From the NCBI GenBank assembly GCA_035415725.1, contig DAOOGN010000007.1, forward strand, positions 1 through 64,000: a stretch of 64,000 nt of DNA, read 5' to 3'. The translations under genes were made by a program, and so were the position numbers. This DNA comes from DSWT01 sp035415725 (GTDB lineage Bacteria > Chloroflexota > Anaerolineae > B4-G1 > SLSP01). Under the pieces are notes generated by a model. The model did no database searches. It had not been told where the DNA came from and saw nothing but the letters and a program-made list of their open reading frames with translations. Of the stretch, positions 1 to 8,373 are shown in pieces. Positions within the stretch are counted from its first letter, which is position 1. Each line of letters opens with the position of its first letter.

Positions 1-183
1 AGGGGGGTGTGGCGACACCCCCACCCAAAATCCCCCTTCCTGGAGGGAAGGGGGGGCAGGGGGGATGGGCTGATAGAAACACGCCTATCTTGTCATACAG
101 CAGCACCTGGCCTACCAAAGTCTACGCCAAACCTGGCATAGGGAATAAGTGGCTTCGTCAGGTTTACGAGCCTGAATAGATAC
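1..183 (+). repeat. Right half of dispersed inverted-repeat element (family A)
   Basis: The window opens inside a copy of the family-A element. It holds the GGGGGTGT stem remnant, the CCCCCTTCC hairpin, the GGGATGGGCTGATAGAAACACGCCTAT segment in two parts, and the right terminus CTGAATAGATAC at 172-183. The terminus matches those at 23189-23200 and 44351-44362. It ends 13 bases before the -35 box of the next promoter. No coding sequence is seen in 1-277. Confidence 0.8.
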
Positions 184-196
184 AAAAAATTACCTC

Positions 197-252
197 TTGA
201 CAAACTTCGTGAATGGCGGTATAATACTTCGTAAGTAAACTTAACTTTCTAA
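197..252 (+). promoter_or_regulatory. Sigma-70 promoter with overlapping ROK-type operator
   Basis: TTGACA at 197-202 and TATAAT at 220-225 are both perfect consensus boxes, 17 bases apart. The expected transcription start falls inside the palindrome TACTT-CGT-AAGTA at 225-237. The 27 bases at 226-252 recur at 4743-4769 with one mismatch, in the same place relative to another -10 box, directly upstream of a ROK repressor gene. A shared operator bound by that repressor is the simplest reading. Binding there would block polymerase. Confidence 0.85.
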
Positions 253-277
253 GTCTTCAAAAACTTAGGAGATCGCC

Positions 278-1675
278 ATGAGCCAAACCTTTCCGCGCGT
301 GAAACCTCGTCTCGCGCCCCCGCTCGACCCTGCATTCCTGCCGGCCGTCCTGGTTAATCATGCCTTTCAGGCGGAAGTCGCCGCTGCCGGCGGCGGCGTC
401 CCCCTCGTTTTGGGCCTCGAGCAACCGAACGGCATCGTTTCGCGCTTTGCCACCCGTGTTTTCCCCGCCGGGCATCCTTTGGCCGACGCCAACCTGTTCT
501 ACACCGAGCGCCTTTTCAAATTCCTGCTCTGGCAACACGGCGGCTGGAAGGTGTACGTCGGCGGCCCGCCAAACATCGGCGCGGCTTTGCAAACCATCTA
601 TGCCCCCGGCGGCGCGCGGGAATTCGATGATCACTTTATGGGCGAAGATGTGTACGATAAACCTTTCACCATCGTCCCATGCACCCCTGAGGATGTACCA
701 CCTGCGCGGGAAAGCGGCCGCCCGTTAGGTCGCCACCTGGAAGGCTATCGTCTCGGCTTCGACCTGGGCGCTTCCGATCGCAAGGTGTCCGCCGTAGTGA
801 ATGGAGAGGCAATCTACAGCGAAGAGGTCGTGTGGGAACCGACTGTCCACAGCGACCCGGACTATCACTACCGCGAAATCATGGCAGGTCTGCGCGCAGC
901 GGCGGTGAAATTGCCTCGCGTGGACGCGATCGGGGGCAGTGCCGCCGGCATCTACGTGGATAACCAGGTGCGGGTGGCCTCCTTGTTCCGCGGCGTCCCC
1001 AGGGAACGCTACGGTGAGATCAGAAACCTGTTCCTCCGCATCCGCGATGAGATGGGCGTGCCCCTCGAAATTGTGAATGATGGCGACGTGACGGCGCTGG
1101 CGGGGGCCATGTCGCTGGAGGACAACGGCGTTCTCGGCATCGCCCTGGGATCGAGCCAGGCCAGCGGCTACGTTGCACCGGATGGGACGATTACCGGATG
1201 GCTCAATGAGTTGGCATTTGCACCGGTGGACTACAACCCCGACGCTTCCACAGACGAGTGGTCGGGCGACCACGGCGTTGGCGCGACCTATTTCTCCCAG
1301 CAATGCGTCTTCCGTCTGGCCCCGCGTGCGGGCATCACCATCCCTGAAGGGATGACCCCGGCGGCGCAGCTCAAATTCGTTCAGGAGAAGCTCGAAGCGG
1401 GTCACCCTGGCGCGACGCAGATTTGGGAGACGATGGGCATTTACATGGGCTACGGCATTGCCCACTACGCCGATTTTTACGATCTGCGCCACGTCCTCAT
1501 CCTGGGACGCTGCACCTCCGGCAAGGGGGGGCAGATCATTCTGGAAGGGGCAAACGCGGTATTGGCGGCGGAATTCCCGGAGCTGGCGACGCGCCTTCAC
1601 CTCCAACTGCCCGATGAGAAGAGCCGCCGCGTGGGACAGTCCATTGCCGCGGCCAGTCTCCCGGCGCTCGTGTAA
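278..1675 (+). CDS. ROK family sugar kinase, N-terminally extended
   Basis: Predicted ATP-dependent hexose or amino-sugar kinase of the ROK family, 465 residues. The kinase part starts near residue 150 with the phosphate-binding DLGASDRK. A catalytic-type Asp lies in IVNDGDVTAL near residue 268, and ALGSSQASG replaces the usual GTGIGGG loop. The ROK zinc motif (CxCGxxGC) is absent, and about 150 N-terminal residues are extra. No HTH is present, so it is an enzyme and not a regulator. AGGAG at 267-271 fixes the ATG start. It leads an operon with the PIG-L deacetylase (23 bases downstream) and the SIS protein, which suggests glucosamine, GlcNAc or a related sugar as substrate. Substrate is inferred only from context. 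Confidence 0.8.
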   Translation: MSQTFPRVKPRLAPPLDPAFLPAVLVNHAFQAEVAAAGGGVPLVLGLEQPNGIVSRFATRVFPAGHPLADANLFYTERLFKFLLWQHGGWKVYVGGPPNIGAALQTIYAPGGAREFDDHFMGEDVYDKPFTIVPCTPEDVPPARESGRPLGRHLEGYRLGFDLGASDRKVSAVVNGEAIYSEEVVWEPTVHSDPDYHYREIMAGLRAAAVKLPRVDAIGGSAAGIYVDNQVRVASLFRGVPRERYGEIRNLFLRIRDEMGVPLEIVNDGDVTALAGAMSLEDNGVLGIALGSSQASGYVAPDGTITGWLNELAFAPVDYNPDASTDEWSGDHGVGATYFSQQCVFRLAPRAGITIPEGMTPAAQLKFVQEKLEAGHPGATQIWETMGIYMGYGIAHYADFYDLRHVLILGRCTSGKGGQIILEGANAVLAAEFPELATRLHLQLPDEKSRRVGQSIAAASLPALV

Positions 1676-1698
1676 GAGCCACTTCAGGAGGATCAATA

Positions 1699-2553
1699 AT
1701 GATGCTACATCGTGAGACAGCCGAGATTTTCGTGCCGGATGGACTTCCGGCTGAAGCGGCGTTGGCGCGCACCACGCACATGGCAGTGGGCGCGCACCAG
1801 GATGATCTTGAAATTATGGCCTTCGACGGCATTCTCAAATGCTTCCAACAAAGTGATCGCTGGTTTGCCGGCGTCGTCGTGACGAACGGAGCGGGGTCGC
1901 CGCGCGCCGACTTGTACGGTGACTACACCGACGAAGCCATGCAAATCGTCCGCCGCAAAGAGCAGAAAAAAGCAGCGGTTATTGGCGAGTACGGCGCGCA
2001 AGTGCTGCTGGATTACCCCAGTTCTGTACTCAAAGACAGCGCCGATAAGGCCCCCGTCGAGGACTTGCTCGCGTTGTTCGAGCTGGCACAACCTGAGGTC
2101 GTCTATACCCACAATCTGGCTGACAAGCACGACACGCACGTCGCCGTGACGCTGCGGGTGATCGAAGCGCTGCGTCGCTTGCCTGCCGGGGCGCGTCCCC
2201 AGCACCTGTACGGCTGCGAGGTGTGGCGTAACCTGGACTGGATGCTGGACACAGACAAGGTCGCTTTCGATGTTTCGACGCACGGGGGACTGCAAACCGC
2301 GCTGCTCGGCGTCTTCGATTCGCAGGTGTGCGGCGGCAAGCGCTATGACGTCGCCACGATGGGGCGGCGGCAGGCCAATGCGACCTACTTTGCCTCGCAC
2401 GATACGGATGTCGCCACGGGGTTGATCTTTGCGATGGACCTCACTCCGTTGATCGTGGACCCTACTTTAAGCATTGTGAATTACACGCAGAGTTTCATCA
2501 CCCGCCTGGCGCAAGAAGTCTCGGTGCGCCTCTATCAACTGGGAGGGCAATAG
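1699..2553 (+). CDS. PIG-L/LmbE family N-deacetylase
   Basis: Zinc-dependent deacetylase of the PIG-L/LmbE family, which removes acetyl from GlcNAc-containing substrates. The metal-site motif AHQDD occurs near residue 33 (family form AHPDD), followed by an Asp/Glu-rich stretch. A later His-containing motif, ADKHDTH near residue 141, completes the usual zinc ligands. Length (284 residues) is normal and there is no signal peptide. AGGAGG at 1686-1691 precedes the ATG. It lies between a ROK kinase and a SIS-domain deaminase/isomerase. This trio matches the deacetylase, kinase and isomerising-deaminase steps of hexosamine breakdown known from Thermococcales, so a GlcNAc or diacetylchitobiose deacetylase is a good guess. 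An S-conjugate amidase (Mca/BshB-like) remains possible. Confidence 0.82.
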   Translation: MMLHRETAEIFVPDGLPAEAALARTTHMAVGAHQDDLEIMAFDGILKCFQQSDRWFAGVVVTNGAGSPRADLYGDYTDEAMQIVRRKEQKKAAVIGEYGAQVLLDYPSSVLKDSADKAPVEDLLALFELAQPEVVYTHNLADKHDTHVAVTLRVIEALRRLPAGARPQHLYGCEVWRNLDWMLDTDKVAFDVSTHGGLQTALLGVFDSQVCGGKRYDVATMGRRQANATYFASHDTDVATGLIFAMDLTPLIVDPTLSIVNYTQSFITRLAQEVSVRLYQLGGQ

Positions 2554-2556
2554 GAT

Positions 2557-3606
2557 ATGAGCCTGAAGTCGGAAATTTTCGAGCAACCGGCAGTTCTGGA
2601 ACGTCTGCTGAAAAATCAACGGCAAAATGTGTACGCGATTACCACCGCTCTCCGTGAATACGACATTCGTTATCTGTTTCTCGCGGCGCGTGGCACGTCG
2701 GATAACGCCGGGCTGTATGCCAAATATCTGTGGGGGGCGTTCAACCGGTTGCCGACGGCGCTGGCGACGCCCTCGCTCTTCAGCCTGTACGGGAAACCGC
2801 CGAGTCTGAAAAGTGCCCTGGTGTTGGGCATCTCGCAGTCAGGCCAGTCGCCCGACATTGTGCAGGTGATGGCGGAAGCGCAACGCCAGGGGGCGCCGAC
2901 GCTGGCTATCGTCAATGCGCCGGAATCGCCGCTGGCGCAGATGGCGCAGTTCGTCATCGACGTGGAGGCGGGGCCGGAGTTGGCCGTCGCCGCGACGAAG
3001 AGCTACACGGCGCAGTTGATGGCCATTGCGATGCTCTCGACGGCGTGGAGCGAGTTAGCAGGGGAGAGGGAGGATCGCTGGCCCGACCTGGAGCGCGTTC
3101 CGGCGTTGGTGCAGCAGGTTCTTGCCCTGGACTCGTTCATCGAGCGTGTCGCCGAGCGGTATCGTTATATGCAGCAGTGTGTGGTGCTCGGGCGGGGATT
3201 CAATTACGCCACGGCGTTCGAGTGGGCGTTGAAGCTGAAGGAGCTGACTTATGTGATGGCGGCGCCTTACTCCTCTGCCGATTTCCAGCATGGCCCGGTT
3301 GCCGTCGTTTCGCCGGGATTTCCGGTGCTGGCCGTTGCGCCGGATGGCGCTGTCTTCGACGACCTGCGGGTCCTGCTGGAAGAGTTGGTCACGCAGCGGG
3401 AAGTGGAATTGCTGGCCCTCTCCAACCGCGACGAGGTGCTATCGCTGGCCCACACACCTTTGCGTCTCCCCGCCGCTATGCCCGAATGGCTCAGTCCGCT
3501 GGTGACAATCGTACCGGGGCAACTGTTCAGTTACTATCTGACCTGCGCTAAAGGCTACGACGCCGAGGCCCCACGCGGTCTGCACAAGGTGACGTTGACG
3601 CAGTGA
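2557..3606 (+). CDS. Double-SIS sugar-phosphate isomerase/deaminase (GlmS C-domain/NagB-II type)
   Basis: 349 residues carrying two SIS domains, as in the isomerase half of GlmS and in stand-alone NagB-II/AgaS/FrlB proteins. SIS 1 spans roughly 35-175 and includes LFLAARGTSDNA and the phosphate-binding LGISQSGQSPD. SIS 2 spans about 205-340 with LGRGFNYATAFEWALKLKE and the conserved FQHGP. There is no glutaminase domain, so it is not a GlmS synthase. It starts three bases after the deacetylase stop. The expected reaction is glucosamine-6-phosphate to fructose-6-phosphate plus ammonia. It is not a MurQ-type etherase, which is shorter and has a single SIS domain. Confidence 0.82.
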   Translation: MSLKSEIFEQPAVLERLLKNQRQNVYAITTALREYDIRYLFLAARGTSDNAGLYAKYLWGAFNRLPTALATPSLFSLYGKPPSLKSALVLGISQSGQSPDIVQVMAEAQRQGAPTLAIVNAPESPLAQMAQFVIDVEAGPELAVAATKSYTAQLMAIAMLSTAWSELAGEREDRWPDLERVPALVQQVLALDSFIERVAERYRYMQQCVVLGRGFNYATAFEWALKLKELTYVMAAPYSSADFQHGPVAVVSPGFPVLAVAPDGAVFDDLRVLLEELVTQREVELLALSNRDEVLSLAHTPLRLPAAMPEWLSPLVTIVPGQLFSYYLTCAKGYDAEAPRGLHKVTLTQ

Positions 3607-3783
3607 GTGGGGAGCAAGAAGTAGGGAGTAGGAAGTAGGAAGTAAAGAGGTAGATGGCTCTTACTCCATACTCCGTACTCCATTTTGAGGAATGCAACCG
3701 AACCTTCGGTACAGCCCCGACAATGAAAATGATTGCAAGACTACTTGACTAACGACTATCAGACTATTTTCAGAGGAGAAGCT
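3607..3783 (+). other. Low-complexity spacer and leader
   Basis: The spacer contains stuttered GGGAGTA/GGAAGTA phrases at 3610-3645, followed by near-complementary TACTCC phrases at 3661-3682 that could fold back on them. The leader TGACTAACGACTATCAGACT (3747-3766) closely resembles the one before the adenine deaminase gene at 40652-40690. AGGAG just before 3784 sets the next start. No clear -35/-10 pair was found. Confidence 0.4.
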
Positions 3784-4704
3784 ATGCCACAGAAACCCAC
3801 GTTGGTCGTGATGGCGGCGGGGTTGGGCAGCCGTTATGGAGGCATCAAGCAGATTGAGCCGGTTGGACCCTACAACGCGACACTGCTCGACTATGCTGTC
3901 TATGACGCCCTGCGCGCCGGGTTCGGCAAAGTGGTCTTCGTCGTCAATCCAACCATCGAAGATGCTTTCCGTGCGAGATTCGGGCCGACCATCGGCCAAC
4001 ATTGTGCGACCGTCTACGTCACCCAACGGGTGGAAGATATGCCGGCCGGGTTTGCACCGCCGCCGGACCGGCAAAAGCCCTGGGGAACCGGACATGCGGT
4101 GCTCAGTTGTCGGGATGAGATCGATGGTCCGTTCGCGGTCATCAATGCCGATGATTTCTACGGACGCGCGGCCTTCGAGACGCTGGCCGGCTATCTCGCC
4201 CACGCAAAAGATCACGACGGTGTCTACGACTATGGCATGGTCGGCTATATGTTGGAGAATACAATCACCGAACACGGCCACGTCTCGCGCGGTGTCTGCA
4301 CTGTGGACGCCGCCGGCTTCCTCGTCCACATTCAGGAGCGTACCCACATCGAGCGGCGCGGCGCGAGCCTCGCCTATACCGAAGACGGCAAAACGTGGAT
4401 CGAGATTCCTGCGCAAGCGACTGTCTCGATGAATATCTGGGGTTTCACGCCAAGTCTTTTGGGGGAACTGGAGCGCCGTTTTCCCCTCTTCCTGCAGGCC
4501 AATGCCCACAATTTGCAAAAAGCGGAGTTCTTCCTGCCCAATATCGTGGGGGACCTGGTGCAGGAAAAGAAAGCGCGTGTCAAAGTTCTCACCAGCGAGG
4601 CTCTCTGGTTTGGCGTGACGTACCAAGAGGATCGGCGGTGTGTTCAAGAGGCCATTCGCGCCCTGATTGCGCGCGACGTTTATCCAGAACGGCTGTGGTC
4701 GTAA
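3784..4704 (+). CDS. Sugar nucleotidyltransferase family protein
   Basis: 306 residues. The N-terminus VVMAAGLGSRYGGIKQ is the glycine-rich nucleotide-binding signature of nucleotidyltransferases of the RmlA/GlmU type (family form GxGTRxxPxTxxxPK, here modified). GTGHAVLSC and VINADDFYGRAAF follow, the latter carrying the metal-binding Asp. The ATG at 3784 is preferred over an in-frame upstream start because AGGAGA precedes it. It probably transfers a nucleotide to a sugar-1-phosphate, but the unusual signature leaves donor and acceptor open. It lies between the kinase/deacetylase/SIS operon and the ROK repressor, and could divert an amino-sugar phosphate into an activated sugar. Confidence 0.72.
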   Translation: MPQKPTLVVMAAGLGSRYGGIKQIEPVGPYNATLLDYAVYDALRAGFGKVVFVVNPTIEDAFRARFGPTIGQHCATVYVTQRVEDMPAGFAPPPDRQKPWGTGHAVLSCRDEIDGPFAVINADDFYGRAAFETLAGYLAHAKDHDGVYDYGMVGYMLENTITEHGHVSRGVCTVDAAGFLVHIQERTHIERRGASLAYTEDGKTWIEIPAQATVSMNIWGFTPSLLGELERRFPLFLQANAHNLQKAEFFLPNIVGDLVQEKKARVKVLTSEALWFGVTYQEDRRCVQEAIRALIARDVYPERLWS

Positions 4705-4712
4705 AAAAATGC

Positions 4713-4769
4713 TTGACAAGGACTTCTTAACGTTGTATACTTACTTCGTAAGTAAATTTAACTTTCTAA
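4713..4769 (+). promoter_or_regulatory. Sigma-70 promoter with second copy of ROK-type operator
   Basis: TTGACA at 4713-4718 and TATACT at 4736-4741 are spaced by 17 bases. The palindrome TTACTT-CGT-AAGTAA at 4741-4755 and the following TTTAACTTTCTAA repeat the operator at 225-252. The shared block is 27 bases with one difference. It lies 34 bases upstream of the ROK repressor gene, so autoregulation together with control of the kinase operon at 278 is expected. Confidence 0.85.
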
Positions 4770-4803
4770 CATCCCTCTTTTTAAGACCATCCAGAGGCGC
4801 CAT

Positions 4804-6006
4804 GTGACAAAGAAAGCGACGCACGAGCAGACGCGGCTTCATAATACCCGCTTAGTGTTTAGCACGATTTATGAACACGGAGAAATCAGTCGGGCCGAAA
4901 TCGCACGGGTCACCCGCTTGACGCGCCCTACGGTTTCGGATGTCGTCGCCGATTTGATGATGCAGGGTCTGGTTGAAGAAGTGGGACACGCTCCTTCCAC
5001 CGGTGGGAAGCGCGCGATCCTCCTGCGCATCAACGCCGACTCACGCTGTTTGATCGGGATAGACCTGGCACGTGAGGATTTTCGCGGTGCGTTGATCAAT
5101 CTCCACGGCGAGATCCAGCAGCGGGTCAGTTTGCCGTTGGAGGGACGCGATGGGGCAGCGGCATTGGAACTGATCTATGAGTTGATAGACACGCTGGTTA
5201 AGGCCGCGCGTAGCCCCTTATTGGGCATCGGCATCGGCACGCCGGGGTTAGTGGATGCCGTCAACGGGGTGATCTACCAGGCCGTTAATCTCAACTGGCG
5301 CGATGTCCATTTGCGGAGCCTGCTTCAAGAGCGATATCACTTGCCGGTTTATATGGCCAATGACTGTCAGGTAGCAGCTCTGGGAGAATATACGTTCGGC
5401 GACAGTAGCAGTACGCGAGATTTGGTCGTCATCCACGTGGGCAAGGGCGTGGGGGCAGGAATTGTCCTCAACGGGCAGTTGTTTCATGGCAATCCGTTGG
5501 GGGCCGGGGAAATCGGCCACGTCACGGTTGTCGAGGACGGCGAGCGTTGCCAGTGCGGGAACAGGGGGTGTCTCGAAACGGTCACGAACAGCCGGGCCAT
5601 TGTCCGGCAGGCGCAAGCGCTGGCGCAACAGATGCCTCAGTCGATTTTGAACCAGCTCGCCCCCCATCCTGACGATATTACCTTTGAAACGGTCTGTGAA
5701 GCCTTCGCCGAGGGCGATGAGGCCGCACGAGAAGTCATCCGCCGGATAGGACAATATCTGGGGGCCGCGGCGGCCAATCTGGTCGTCGTGCTGGGCGGCT
5801 GTCGCATTCTGCTGGCAGGACGCATCACGTGTTTTGGACAGTTTCTGCTCGATACAGTCCGCGAGGAAATGAACCAACGTGCGTTGACGTCGCTGTCGCA
5901 GATCTCAGAGATCGGTTTTGTGAGTATGAGTGCCGACATCATTCTCCTCGGCGCAGCGGCACTGCTACTGCATGAGGAGTTAGGGCTGTTTCCTTTCAAC
6001 GGATGA
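4804..6006 (+). CDS. ROK family transcriptional repressor (NagC/Mlc/XylR type)
   Basis: 400 residues. A winged HTH occupies about residues 15-75 (ISRAEIARVTRLTRPTVSDV is the helix-turn-helix). It is followed by a ROK sugar-binding domain with the zinc motif CQCGNRGC near residue 246 and the sugar-contact GEIGH just before it. This is the standard design of repressors released by a sugar or sugar phosphate. The start is GTG at 4804; the ATG at 4802 is out of frame and meets TGA at once. It leads the NamZ-ABC importer operon, and two copies of a palindromic operator mark it as the likely local regulator. An amino-sugar effector is inferred. Confidence 0.9.
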   Translation: MTKKATHEQTRLHNTRLVFSTIYEHGEISRAEIARVTRLTRPTVSDVVADLMMQGLVEEVGHAPSTGGKRAILLRINADSRCLIGIDLAREDFRGALINLHGEIQQRVSLPLEGRDGAAALELIYELIDTLVKAARSPLLGIGIGTPGLVDAVNGVIYQAVNLNWRDVHLRSLLQERYHLPVYMANDCQVAALGEYTFGDSSSTRDLVVIHVGKGVGAGIVLNGQLFHGNPLGAGEIGHVTVVEDGERCQCGNRGCLETVTNSRAIVRQAQALAQQMPQSILNQLAPHPDDITFETVCEAFAEGDEAAREVIRRIGQYLGAAAANLVVVLGGCRILLAGRITCFGQFLLDTVREEMNQRALTSLSQISEIGFVSMSADIILLGAAALLLHEELGLFPFNG

Positions 6007-6013
6007 ACATGCG

Positions 6014-7171
6014 ATGAGCATCACAGGACTGGAACGTTTGATCGGCAACGGAGCGCTGCTGCTCAAGGGGCGGCGTGTCGGTTTGATAACCCACCCGGCT
6101 GCCGTGACCCGTGACCTCACGGACAGCGTCACGGCGCTGATGCAGTGTGGCATCACGTTGACGGCGCTCTTCGCGCCGGAGCACGGTTTCGCCGGCGTTG
6201 TCGCCGATGGTCAGCGTGTGCCGGATGCCGTTCACAAAGGCACGCACCTTCCCATTTACAGTCTGTACGGCGCGACGCCGGAACCGACGCCCGCTATGTT
6301 AGCCGATGTCGAGATATTGGTCTTCGATATGCAAGATGTGGGAACACGTTTTTACACCTTTATCAGCACGCTGTTTTATGCGCTCAAGGGCGCAGCAAAG
6401 GCGCACATTCCCATGGTCGTATTGGATCGTCCCAACCCCATCAACGGTGTAACGTGCGAGGGGCCGGTATTGACGCCGGGCTTCGAGTCTTTTGTCGGCG
6501 TGGCGTCCCTTCCCTTGCGGTACGGTTTGACCATAGGCGAGTTGGCGCACTCTATGAATCACGCTCAGAAGATCAACGCCGAGTTGACCGTGATTCCACT
6601 GGCAGAGTGGCGGCGGGAGTTGTGGTTTGACGAAACCGGCTTACCCTGGATTCCTCCTTCTCCGGCCATGCCGCATGTCTCGACGGCGGTGGTGTATCCC
6701 GGCATGTGTCTGTTGGAAGGCACGAACGTCTCCGAAGGACGCGGGACGGCGCTGCCGTTCGAGGTCTGCGGTGCACCATGGATTGAGGGAGAAGCGCTGG
6801 CGGCCGATCTGAACGCCCTGGCACTGTCGGGGGTACGCTTCCGCCCGACACAGTTTGTCCCCACGGCGTCTAAGTTTGCCGGGGAACTTTGTGAAGGGGT
6901 GCAAGTTCACGTTATGGACCGCACGGCGTTCCGCCCGGTGACGGTGGGATTGCATCTGTTGGCAGTGTTGAAGAGGCTGTATGCGGCAGAATTCGCGTGG
7001 TTGCCGCCGAGTGAGGAGGGCGCGCCCCCGCACATCGACCTGCTGGCAGGCACGGATCGGGTACGGTCCGCCATAGATGCGGGTGTGGATGTCGTCGAGT
7101 TAGTTGCAGAATGGGCAGAGGCAGTGGCGGGGTTCGAGGAGGCGTGCCGCCCGTATTGGCTCTACACGTAG
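6014..7171 (+). CDS. NamZ-like exo-beta-N-acetylmuramidase (DUF1343, GH171)
   Basis: 385 residues matching the DUF1343 family throughout: GRRVGLITHPAAV near 20, the strongly conserved FAPEHGFAG near 56 (holding the proposed catalytic Glu), FDMQDVGTRFYT near 103, LDRPNPI near 137, and the YPGMCLLEGTNVSEGRGT segment near 230 (two overlapping motifs). The characterised B. subtilis NamZ (YbbC) cleaves terminal MurNAc from peptidoglycan fragments. Unlike that secreted enzyme this one shows no signal peptide, so it should act in the cytoplasm on imported fragments. It starts seven bases after the repressor stop and is followed by the ABC importer genes. Confidence 0.85.
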   Translation: MSITGLERLIGNGALLLKGRRVGLITHPAAVTRDLTDSVTALMQCGITLTALFAPEHGFAGVVADGQRVPDAVHKGTHLPIYSLYGATPEPTPAMLADVEILVFDMQDVGTRFYTFISTLFYALKGAAKAHIPMVVLDRPNPINGVTCEGPVLTPGFESFVGVASLPLRYGLTIGELAHSMNHAQKINAELTVIPLAEWRRELWFDETGLPWIPPSPAMPHVSTAVVYPGMCLLEGTNVSEGRGTALPFEVCGAPWIEGEALAADLNALALSGVRFRPTQFVPTASKFAGELCEGVQVHVMDRTAFRPVTVGLHLLAVLKRLYAAEFAWLPPSEEGAPPHIDLLAGTDRVRSAIDAGVDVVELVAEWAEAVAGFEEACRPYWLYT

Positions 7172-7274
7172 CAGGAGCGACTGCAGAAGCGACTGACTGC
7201 AGAAGCGACTGCAGAAGCGACTGCAGAAGCGACTGAAGTCGCTACTACATAAAACATAATACATAAAACATAAT
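7171..7274 (+). repeat. 12-bp and 14-bp tandem repeats in spacer
   Basis: Five copies of GCAGAAGCGACT (first copy GCAGGAGCGACT) run from 7171 to 7234 with one GACT insertion. Two copies of ACATAAAACATAAT at 7247-7274 follow. The array separates NamZ from the first permease gene. The same GCGACTGAAGT phrase recurs near 14090. Confidence 0.85.
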
Positions 7275-7287
7275 AAAGGAGGTTCCA

Positions 7288-8373
7288 TTGAGCAGCGCAG
7301 CCGTAAGCACACTGACCGTTTCAAGAAAAATATCGCTGTGGAAGTGGGTTAAACGCATCGCCTCGAATTATGTCGTCAGGATGCTCGCGCGCGCCCTCTT
7401 CACGATATGGTTTGTCACCACGCTGATCTTCTTCCTCGTGCGGTTGATGCCCTCCAATCCTATCGAGGTATACATCAACGAGTTGATTGTGCAATACAGC
7501 CTGCCCTACGAACAAGCACGTGACCAGGCTGCTTCTCTCTTTGCCATCGACTTGAATGCGCCGCTCTCCAAGCAATACGTGGACTACATGGTGCAACTTC
7601 TGCATGGGAATCTGGGCGAATCGCTGCGTTCGCCGGGTACCTCCGTTTGGAAAATTATCATTACTTTTCTTCCATGGACCATTTTCAGCGTCGGGCTGGG
7701 TCTCTTGATCAGCTTTCTCCTCGGCGTGTTGATAGGGATGCTTCTGGCATATCGTCGCCAGGCCCTCTGGGAACCGATCGTGTCCGGTATAGCTTCAATT
7801 TTAAGTTCTATTCCCAATTATATTATCGGCATTGTACTGCTCGTCTACCTGGGAGTCTACTGGGGGATCATTCCTATCAACCAGATGCGTGGCTCGCGGT
7901 CGCCGGGTATCCAGCCAGGCTTTACGTGGGTCTTCATCAAAGACATTTTCTTCCATGCAGCGATGCCTGTCTTCACTTATGTGCTTTCGACCATCGGATC
8001 GTGGATTCTTTCGATGAAAAGCAGTACGATTGGCACCTTAGGTGAGGACTACGTGACCGTCGCGCGGGCGCGCGGTCTCTCCGAAGGGCGAATCACCACC
8101 GCCTACGTGGGTCGCAATGCGATGCTGCCGCTCATCACCCAACTGCTCATCAGCATTGGTTTTGTTGTCGGCGGTTCCATTCTCATCGAGAATATCTTCG
8201 TTTATCAAGGGATTGGCTACCGTCTGTCGGCGGCGCTCACCACCCGTGACTATCCGCTGATGCAGGGCATTTTCTTGATTATCACGATTTCGGTGGTGCT
8301 ATCCAACTTGATCGCCGATTTTGTCTACGGCTGGTTCGACCCCCGGGTGCGCGTCGCCGGAGGTGAAGGATGA
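7288..8373 (+). CDS. ABC peptide-type permease (DppB/OppB family)
   Basis: 361 residues with about six membrane segments, an N-terminal hydrophobic helix typical of DppB, and the permease EAA-type loop (EDYVTVARARGLSEG) near residue 250. It forms the channel with the DppC-like partner. The start is TTG at 7288, chosen because AAGGAGG at 7276-7282 lies at ideal distance and no better start follows. It overlaps the next gene by four bases (ATGA). Family members carry di/oligopeptides, but muropeptides and oligosaccharides are also known or proposed cargo. The surrounding hexosaminidase genes favour peptidoglycan or chito-oligosaccharide fragments. Confidence 0.88.
   Translation: MSSAAVSTLTVSRKISLWKWVKRIASNYVVRMLARALFTIWFVTTLIFFLVRLMPSNPIEVYINELIVQYSLPYEQARDQAASLFAIDLNAPLSKQYVDYMVQLLHGNLGESLRSPGTSVWKIIITFLPWTIFSVGLGLLISFLLGVLIGMLLAYRRQALWEPIVSGIASILSSIPNYIIGIVLLVYLGVYWGIIPINQMRGSRSPGIQPGFTWVFIKDIFFHAAMPVFTYVLSTIGSWILSMKSSTIGTLGEDYVTVARARGLSEGRITTAYVGRNAMLPLITQLLISIGFVVGGSILIENIFVYQGIGYRLSAALTTRDYPLMQGIFLIITISVVLSNLIADFVYGWFDPRVRVAGGEG

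Noticed and set aside
278..1675. First ROK protein as a repressor
   Set aside because: There is no winged helix at its N-terminus and no zinc motif; it reads as a kinase.
2730..3551. Long open frame of 273 codons overlapping the SIS gene in another frame
   Set aside because: It has no domain or ribosome site and is a by-product of high GC codon use in the real gene. Many other long antisense and shifted frames were discarded for the same reason.
2557..3606. SIS protein as MurNAc-6-phosphate etherase (MurQ)
   Set aside because: It has two SIS domains and a GlmS-like FQHGP motif; MurQ is shorter with a single SIS domain.
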